Of a DNA stretch of 64,000 bases, positions 62,579-64,000 are shown one piece after another (positions within the stretch are counted from its first letter, which is position 1; each line of letters starts with the position of its first letter). Position numbers and translations under genes: made by a program. Source of the DNA: Ochromonas danica (Eukaryota > Sar > Chrysophyceae > Chromulinales > Chromulinaceae); assembly GCA_015146655.1 (NCBI GenBank), contig VKHL01000001.1:117501-181500 (forward strand). The letters run 5' to 3'. Below the pieces are notes generated by a model. It had not been told where the DNA came from, searched no databases, and saw nothing but the letters and a program-made list of their open reading frames with translations.

Positions 62579-64000
62579 TTAGGGTTTAATCGAAATTCTT
62601 CTGCGTAAATTATCTTGACTAGGTTTCGAGGTGGTTGGTGGGATAGGAGCATTGGATTCAACAAGATTCTCATAGCTCGAGTGTTGACTGACACTTTTGT
62701 CTGCTTGTTCATCTTTTGATTTAGACAAAGAGCTTCTTTCTATCCCTGTTAAACAAGTGGATTCCGATCTTTCATCATCATCATCTGTTAATGTAAAGGT
62801 CTCATTTTCACTTTCCATGATTACTTGAGGTTGAGTTTTACTATTATTCCATTTCCTCTTCAATTCATCGAGAGTAACAGATGAAAACTTGGTCAGGTTT
62901 TCTATCCGTTGATTCCTTGCAGTTTTTAAATTCTCTCTATGTTTACGATAGCTGTCAGAGACTTTCATATTAATAGCTGCATTATAGATAACACTTTCTT
63001 GTGTCTTCGAAGCATGTGCTGAATTAATAGCATTCTGTACAGCTTCATTAAATGCCTTATCAGAATCACCAGTTCCATTGCCATTGCCAATCAATTGTGG
63101 AGGAGGAGATATCTCCACAGGTTGAGAACTCAACAAAGTCAGACGAGCACGTGGACTCAATCCAAAGGAAACAGGCCGCTTCATGTCATTGATGTTACTT
63201 TCCATCAGTATGGATTGTGTGGGTTTAATGCTTCCCTGCTGTGCACCAAGAGCGGGAAATAATGATGTAGTCTTACCAACATTTGCCTTAATAGCATTAA
63301 AGCGAGATAAATAAGAAGAAAAATTCTTTTCCAAATCTTCTAATTGAATAGGACGAGCAGAAGGTTTCTTGTGAAGAAGAAACTTGGGATGTAAGACATC
63401 ATATACAAAAGGTTCACTGTGTCGTTGATCATCCAAACTATTTTCACCAAGACTTTGACTAAACTGTTGCATACGTGAATAGACAGAATCTGTTTGAATT
63501 AAAGGATCCACTTCATCAACAGGTGGAGAAGGTGAAGGAGATCTTGGAGGAGGTGAAGGAGAAGGAGATCGAGAACGTACTTTAACAAATTCAAATTGCC
63601 TTGCTTCTAATTGAGGTAATAACACTTTCTCTTCCAATTCAGCAGCTTCTCTATTTGCAGCATCAGGATCTGGTGCTGAAGGTACACCACTTGTCATTGG
63701 TACAGAAATACTTTGAAATGAACTACGTCGTTTATCTTTGCGAGCCAATGTTTCATCACGTTTATCAATACTATTATTAAGACTATTGGATAAACCACGT
63801 GACATACGTCGACTATTCCGACGACTATTACGTCGACTAGATGTAACACTCTTTTCATCAGTATTATCCTGTTGTATGGAGGAAGTCTTTCCTTCCTCTA
63901 CTGCTGTCGTGCCATCAGCTGTACCTAGATATGATTCACCTTGACCCGTGGCTGTTGTTGCTGTATTGATTGCTGATAGATCAGCAGAATCACCATCATT
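62579..64000 (-). CDS. Ser/Pro-rich protein, C-terminal part (continues past right edge)
   Basis: The frame is open from the right edge to TAA at 62579-62581 and gives at least 473 residues. The internal Met at 63803-63805 is unlikely to be the start because coding sequence continues upstream (DEKSVTSSRRNSRRNSRR). Notable segments: an Arg/Ser repeat, an SPSPSPPPRSPSPSPP tract (about residue 145 of the visible part), and helices such as LEDLEKNFSSYLSRFNAIKA and YRKHRENLKTARNQRIENLT. It is mostly disordered and rich in potential phosphorylation sites. I do not recognise a family; context of neighbouring IQ and EF-hand genes hints at a cytoskeletal role only. Confidence 0.6.
   Translation of the reverse strand, partial: NDGDSADLSAINTATTATGQGESYLGTADGTTAVEEGKTSSIQQDNTDEKSVTSSRRNSRRNSRRMSRGLSNSLNNSIDKRDETLARKDKRRSSFQSISVPMTSGVPSAPDPDAANREAAELEEKVLLPQLEARQFEFVKVRSRSPSPSPPPRSPSPSPPVDEVDPLIQTDSVYSRMQQFSQSLGENSLDDQRHSEPFVYDVLHPKFLLHKKPSARPIQLEDLEKNFSSYLSRFNAIKANVGKTTSLFPALGAQQGSIKPTQSILMESNINDMKRPVSFGLSPRARLTLLSSQPVEISPPPQLIGNGNGTGDSDKAFNEAVQNAINSAHASKTQESVIYNAAINMKVSDSYRKHRENLKTARNQRIENLTKFSSVTLDELKRKWNNSKTQPQVIMESENETFTLTDDDDERSESTCLTGIERSSLSKSKDEQADKSVSQHSSYENLVESNAPIPPTTSKPSQDNLRRRISIKP

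Overview
The window is nuclear DNA of a single-celled eukaryote. It has short GT-AG introns (about 55-330 bp), standard stop codons, closely packed genes on both strands, many divergent gene pairs with short shared promoters, and AT-rich codon use with long Asn/Gln/Ser/His tracts. Several very large coiled-coil, IQ-motif and EF-hand proteins suggest a flagellated cell. A stramenopile-like protist would fit (a ChlD-type VWA protein behind a signal peptide, an LRR plus PD-(D/E)XK nuclease protein), but the sequence does not settle the lineage.

Layout. 1-6.1 kb: the C-terminal end of an unknown gene, a SUKH (SMI1/KNR4) protein, a two-exon signal-peptide protein with a ChlD-like VWA domain, a 1.7 kb stretch without a recognisable gene, and a three-exon F-box/kelch gene. 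6.7-20.8 kb: a WD40 protein, a GT8 glycosyltransferase, a class-V PLP enzyme whose second intron is mostly (TG)n, an LRR protein with a Pro-His tract, an ARM-repeat protein, aminopeptidase P and a possible aldo-keto-reductase-like protein. 20.8-22.9 kb: a ~250-bp inverted repeat carrying two opposed tRNA-Glu(TTC) genes and covering the 5' end of a three-exon PDI (b-b'-a') gene. 22.9-28.8 kb: a CCDC180-like coiled-coil protein. 28.8-32 kb: a compositionally different island with a small Cys-rich ORF, an LRR plus PD-(D/E)XK nuclease gene and a perfect 176-bp tandem duplication across that gene's 3' end.

32-44.6 kb: a four-exon lipin-family gene whose catalytic DxDGT motif is lost, a CDK5RAP1/MiaB-type tRNA methylthiotransferase, and a five-exon gene for an unrecognised 2077-aa protein whose first intron holds a palindromic 80-bp minisatellite. 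45.1-64 kb: a 2637-aa IQ/ankyrin/WW-like protein, a DTW-domain (tRNA acp3U) enzyme, a small acidic protein, a TMEM128-like membrane protein, an IQ-motif protein, an EF-hand protein and the C-terminal part of a Ser-rich protein running off the right edge. This part looks enriched in candidate cytoskeletal or flagellar proteins.

The points I find most noteworthy are the degenerate lipin, the tRNA/PDI inverted repeat, the nuclease island with its fresh duplication, and two recurrent promoter motifs: a TTCCATGGAA-type palindrome and TATTATTGTGATGCGYG. Splice joins were worked out by hand from GT-AG sites and reading-frame continuity; no transcript or homology search was available.
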